Shown piece after piece: positions 61,415 to 64,000 of a stretch of 64,000 nucleotides of DNA; the stretch's first letter is position 1, and every line of letters begins with the position of its first letter. The stretch lies in assembly GCA_002338655.1 (NCBI GenBank), contig DDIU01000049.1:8536-72535 (forward strand). Reading direction: 5' to 3'. Position numbers and translations under genes: made by a program. The DNA is from Flammeovirgaceae bacterium UBA1842. Its GTDB lineage: Bacteria; Bacteroidota; Bacteroidia; Cytophagales; Cyclobacteriaceae. The notes beneath the pieces were generated by a model. The model saw nothing but the letters and a program-made list of their open reading frames with translations. It was not told the DNA's origin and did not search any database.

Positions 61415-62937
61415 CATTGTTGGCAGTCGTGCTTTTTTATTCCGTTTTGTTCAGCTTTTAAGTCGAATACTCCTGTTGAAATAATTGATTTAATTAGTAT
61501 GTCAATTACTGGAACTGAAACACTATTTCCGATTAACTTCATCCACCTAGCTCTCGATTCAGGAAGTTTAAAGTCTTGTGGGAAACCTTGTATAAGGCAA
61601 GCTTCTTCTTTTGTTATTTTTCTATAGTTGTTTGAAAAATAAACCTTTTCTAAAAATTGTCTTTTATAATCGTTGTGGTCAGTAGGTTCAAGGCTTTTCA
61701 ATGAAACATAATCGTTTGTATCACTGGCAACTAGAGTTGGAAAAACATCTGAGGTTGGCATAAAAACTCTATTCACCCCATTTAGACCACTACTAATTTT
61801 AGTGTTTTTGAAATCAAACCTTTCTTCAGTGCATTTGATTGCATTCTTCTCTAAAAGTGAATTTATTGTTTCAGTAATTGAAATTCGCTTTACTTTTAAA
61901 GTTCTTTCAGTTTTTAATTCGTCAATTACCAAAAAGTTATTTGAGGTGAGATTTAAAAGTTCGAGTTCATTCTCTGTCAATTTATCTTCGTCAAAATCTA
62001 ATATTTCAAAGCGGTAATCAATTTTTTTAAGAATTGATAAGTCCACTAAGTCATTAAGTTCTTCTTGTGATATGCTTGTATCGAGAGATTGAAATTGTTT
62101 TAACGATAACGGGTTCCCGTCTAAAGGTCCAAATTGACTTTTTCTTCTGTTTTTTAATAGTAGTAAACAGATTTCTTTTTGTCTTTCAGTTGTTTCGGTA
62201 ATATCCCAAGAATGAATGGTTGTATGTCCGTTTCTTAAATCGTTGAACAGAAAGTAATCATTAAATCCATTTTTGCTTGAAAGACTCATTTGTCTTTGTT
62301 GTATTGGGTTTCCAAATAAATCCCTTTGTACAATTTCAGGTTCGTTATTGTGTAATTCTATACCAAGAATATCTGCAAGGGTTGTTCTCTTTTCGATTTG
62401 CTTAGGTAAAGAGAATAGGTCAAAGTATTTTTTATCACGAAAACCAATTATATAAATTCTAACTCTGTTTTGAGCAACTCCATAATCATGAGAATTTATA
62501 ACATGATAGTTTGCATAATATCCTGCTTCTTTAATTCTATCAAGAATATAGCTTAATGCTTTTTTATTTCGTGGGTCAACTAGCCCCTTTACATTTTCAA
62601 AAATAAATGCTTTTGGTTTAGCTTGGTTTAATAAGAAAATAGTATCATTCCAAAGTTGCCCCCTGTCATCATCAAAACCAAGGTTTTTGCCTGCAATTGA
62701 CCAACTTTGACAAGGTACTCCTGCTGTTAAAACATCATGTTGTGGAAGTTCTTTAATTTGGGTAATATCTCCAAAGTTTGCATCAGGCTTAACGTTATAG
62801 TTTTCACAGTATGTGTTTATTGCATCTTTGTTGACTTCACTAAATCCAAGGCAAGTCCCACCATTGGAGCTAAGAGCCATTTTAAAACCGCCAATCCCTG
62901 CAAATAAATCTATAAATGTGAATTTTGTTTTACTCAT
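61360..62937 (-). CDS. DNA (cytosine-5) methyltransferase
   Basis: 525 residues. Motif I FIDLFAGIGGFKMALSSNGG, motif IV TAGVPCQSWSIAGKN with the catalytic Cys, motif VI IFENVKGLVDPRNKKAL, motif VIII NSHDYGVAQNRVRIYIIGF, then a long target-recognition region (about 185-400). Motif IX lies around RKITKEEACLIQGFPQDFKL and motif X at WMKLIGNSVSVPVIDILIKS. The final 25 or so residues have no conserved motif and come from the inverted-repeat edge DNA. It follows the endonuclease gene by three bases on the same strand and should protect its sites. Confidence 0.93.
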   Translation of the reverse strand: MSKTKFTFIDLFAGIGGFKMALSSNGGTCLGFSEVNKDAINTYCENYNVKPDANFGDITQIKELPQHDVLTAGVPCQSWSIAGKNLGFDDDRGQLWNDTIFLLNQAKPKAFIFENVKGLVDPRNKKALSYILDRIKEAGYYANYHVINSHDYGVAQNRVRIYIIGFRDKKYFDLFSLPKQIEKRTTLADILGIELHNNEPEIVQRDLFGNPIQQRQMSLSSKNGFNDYFLFNDLRNGHTTIHSWDITETTERQKEICLLLLKNRRKSQFGPLDGNPLSLKQFQSLDTSISQEELNDLVDLSILKKIDYRFEILDFDEDKLTENELELLNLTSNNFLVIDELKTERTLKVKRISITETINSLLEKNAIKCTEERFDFKNTKISSGLNGVNRVFMPTSDVFPTLVASDTNDYVSLKSLEPTDHNDYKRQFLEKVYFSNNYRKITKEEACLIQGFPQDFKLPESRARWMKLIGNSVSVPVIDILIKSIISTGVFDLKAEQNGIKKHDCQQWAIRNAGESTKLKGAGII

Positions 62938-63862
62938 AATCTATTGAAGTACTGATTTGTCAAAACCTTCTGGAGGTTCAATTCCTAAAAACTCACGATA
63001 TATTCTTTCGCGATATTCCTTACCCAATGAATTAATTTCAGAAATGAAGTTTTTGTATGTTCCTTTTCCGCCAATTAAATCCCAAAATTCATTCCCGATT
63101 AAAACTGATTCGTCATTGTGCATGTCAAACCATCTCATAGGGAAACTCCAATTGTAATCTTCTCTTTTTCCGTAAGGATTATACGCTAAAGCGTAAAATG
63201 CGTAATCAACTTTGCTTGGGTTCATTGCCAAGAGTTTAAACATTTTTTCCTTGCTAACTTTGGTTTGGTCGCTATTTGGCAAAGGTGCTTTTATCTCAAA
63301 AGCATATTTCTTCTTAGTCTTTTTACTTTCTATGAATATGTCGCAAACTACACTTGTTGGAATAGGTTTTCCGCCACCTTCTAGAATGTATTTTAGTTCT
63401 ACATCCCAATCAGGTTTTTGTTTGTCTTTTCCTTTTTTCTTGTGTTCTAGTCTATTTAAAACTTCTTGAATTCGTCTAAGTCTTTCAGCACCAACTACTC
63501 CATAAATGGTTTTACCCATTTCGCAATGTCCATGGTATTCATCAGCGACTACTTGGGCTAATTTTTCCCAAACACCACCAAAAGGTGTTACAAATCTTCG
63601 CTCAAAGTGTGAGCCTTTAAAAATTTCATCAGGCACTAAAGCAGCATAAAGAGGTTTGCTAGAATGGTGCTTTTCTTTTATAAATGGGTCAGTGATAAGC
63701 ACCTTATCCATAACTCTGTCCATGAGTTCTGAAACTACTTTACTGATTCCATTATTTACATTTTTATTTTTCAAATTTCTTTCTCTATTTTAATTCCGAA
63801 AGATACTAATCATTTTAGCAATTCATTTCATTTCGGAGCGGTTTCTTGCATGAATGCCAACA
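61418..63862. mobile_element. candidate R-M insertion bounded by short inverted repeats
   Basis: TGTTGGCAGTCGTGC (61418-61432) and, read on the minus strand, TGTTGGCATTCATGC (63862-63848) agree at 13 of 15 positions. They enclose exactly the endonuclease and methyltransferase genes. No transposase lies inside, and no target duplication was verified. The ends could also be recombination sites of an integron-like or homologous exchange event. Confidence 0.4.
62941..63774 (-). CDS. type II restriction endonuclease, TdeIII-like
   Basis: 277 residues resembling the TdeIII restriction family: PLYAALVPDEIFKGSHFERR then FVTPFGGVWEKLAQVVADEY, a PD-(D/E)xK core in SVVCDIFIESKKTKKKYAFE with IKAPLPNSDQTKVSKEKM (Asp, then Glu-Ile-Lys), and YNPYGKREDYNWSFPMRWFD then VLIGNEFWDLIGGKGTYKN. 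TdeIII itself cuts GGNCC; whether this one does is not known. The partner methyltransferase follows at once. The endonuclease gene comes first, which usually demands some timing control, and I see no controller (C) gene. Confidence 0.85.
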   Translation of the reverse strand: MKNKNVNNGISKVVSELMDRVMDKVLITDPFIKEKHHSSKPLYAALVPDEIFKGSHFERRFVTPFGGVWEKLAQVVADEYHGHCEMGKTIYGVVGAERLRRIQEVLNRLEHKKKGKDKQKPDWDVELKYILEGGGKPIPTSVVCDIFIESKKTKKKYAFEIKAPLPNSDQTKVSKEKMFKLLAMNPSKVDYAFYALAYNPYGKREDYNWSFPMRWFDMHNDESVLIGNEFWDLIGGKGTYKNFISEINSLGKEYRERIYREFLGIEPPEGFDKSVLQ

Positions 63863-63888
63863 CCCGGCTAACAGCACGATAGGTGTTG
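63858..63888. other. hairpin upstream of the endonuclease gene
   Basis: CAACACC (63858-63864) and GGTGTTG (63882-63888) form a seven-base stem with a 17-base loop, overlapping the right inverted-repeat end. The rest of 63775-64000 shows no gene. Confidence 0.35.
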
Positions 63889-64000
63889 ATATATATTATT
63901 ATTGGGAATAAATTTAAATAATTAACTTATAAATAAACCCGTTGCCGACCAACTTCGAGTAATCGTTTCGTTTTTCTATTCTTCCCTTCATTTTTTGAGG

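Noticed and set aside
62273..63469. Several short plus-strand frames inside the R-M genes
   Set aside because: They run antisense to the methyltransferase and endonuclease motifs.
61306..63888. Integron attC sites at the R-M edges
   Set aside because: Inverted pairs are present, but the core GTTRRRY/RYYYAAC is not met (the left edge reads GTTGGCA) and no integrase gene is visible.
1..64000. tRNA, rRNA, tmRNA or riboswitch
   Set aside because: No cloverleaf, conserved rRNA stretch or known riboswitch core was noticed by eye; a covariance-model scan would be needed to be certain.

Overview
The window reads as a low-GC chromosome segment of a gliding/T9SS-type Bacteroidota, most likely order Cytophagales. 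The grounds are two kinds of type IX secretion C-terminal sorting domain (one per large surface protein), a PorP/SprF-OmpA pair, promoters of the TTTG-N19..21-TAnnTTTG kind, few Shine-Dalgarno sequences, and the P-protein/DAHP synthase-chorismate mutase gene pair. No rRNA, tRNA, CRISPR array or prophage was seen. Genus cannot be told from the sequence alone.

Layout. 1-6150: rnhB (cut by the window edge), NUDIX, MATE, a small sigma-70 factor, acyl-CoA desaturase, a thioredoxin-like protein, SET protein and acyl-CoA thioesterase. 6154-11723 (minus): a secreted FG-GAP repeat protein translationally coupled to a TIGR03032-type beta-propeller protein, plus a small lipoprotein. 11881-17854: PlsC, GatC, a large membrane-TPR protein, GcvT and a ComB-like protein. 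17857-20725: MazG, Dtd, small membrane proteins and a HesB/IscA-like protein. 20737-21986: an IS200-like/RAYT transposase inside a cluster of short palindromic repeats. 21998-34305: FolB, a DivIVA-domain protein, WD40, phosphopantetheinyl transferase, redoxin, a SirB1-like protein, a methylcrotonyl-CoA carboxylase-type beta subunit, then an envelope group (MlaD-like, amidase, LptD) and LysS.

34535-43832 is a surface cassette: a 2072-residue, highly repetitive T9SS type-B cargo protein followed directly by PorP/SprF and OmpA-family proteins. Its repeats come in three exact periods: 177, 324 and 249 nt. 43821-49764 holds proline dehydrogenase and an aromatic amino acid block (pheA, DAHP synthase-chorismate mutase, aroB, aroA) with a small YtxH-like gene between aroB and aroA.

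50561-56386 is the most intriguing part. Two paralogous YfiR-like (DUF4154) periplasmic proteins lie on either side of a PAS/PAS/PAS/GAF/GAF sigma-54 activator. One YfiR gene leads an operon with a histidine kinase whose reading frame is broken between HisKA and HATPase. Upstream of that operon are a near-consensus -24/-12 element and, about 110 bp further up, a perfect 22-bp palindrome with a repeated half-site, at the 3' end of the activator gene. I infer a local envelope-sensing circuit in which the activator drives the YfiR-kinase operon.

56491-61284 holds an M42 aminopeptidase, a propionyl-CoA carboxylase-type beta subunit, Ppx/GppA and an Ldh-family oxidoreductase. 61300-63890 is a compact restriction-modification module (TdeIII-like endonuclease plus 5-methylcytosine methyltransferase) with candidate terminal inverted repeats, probably a recent insertion.
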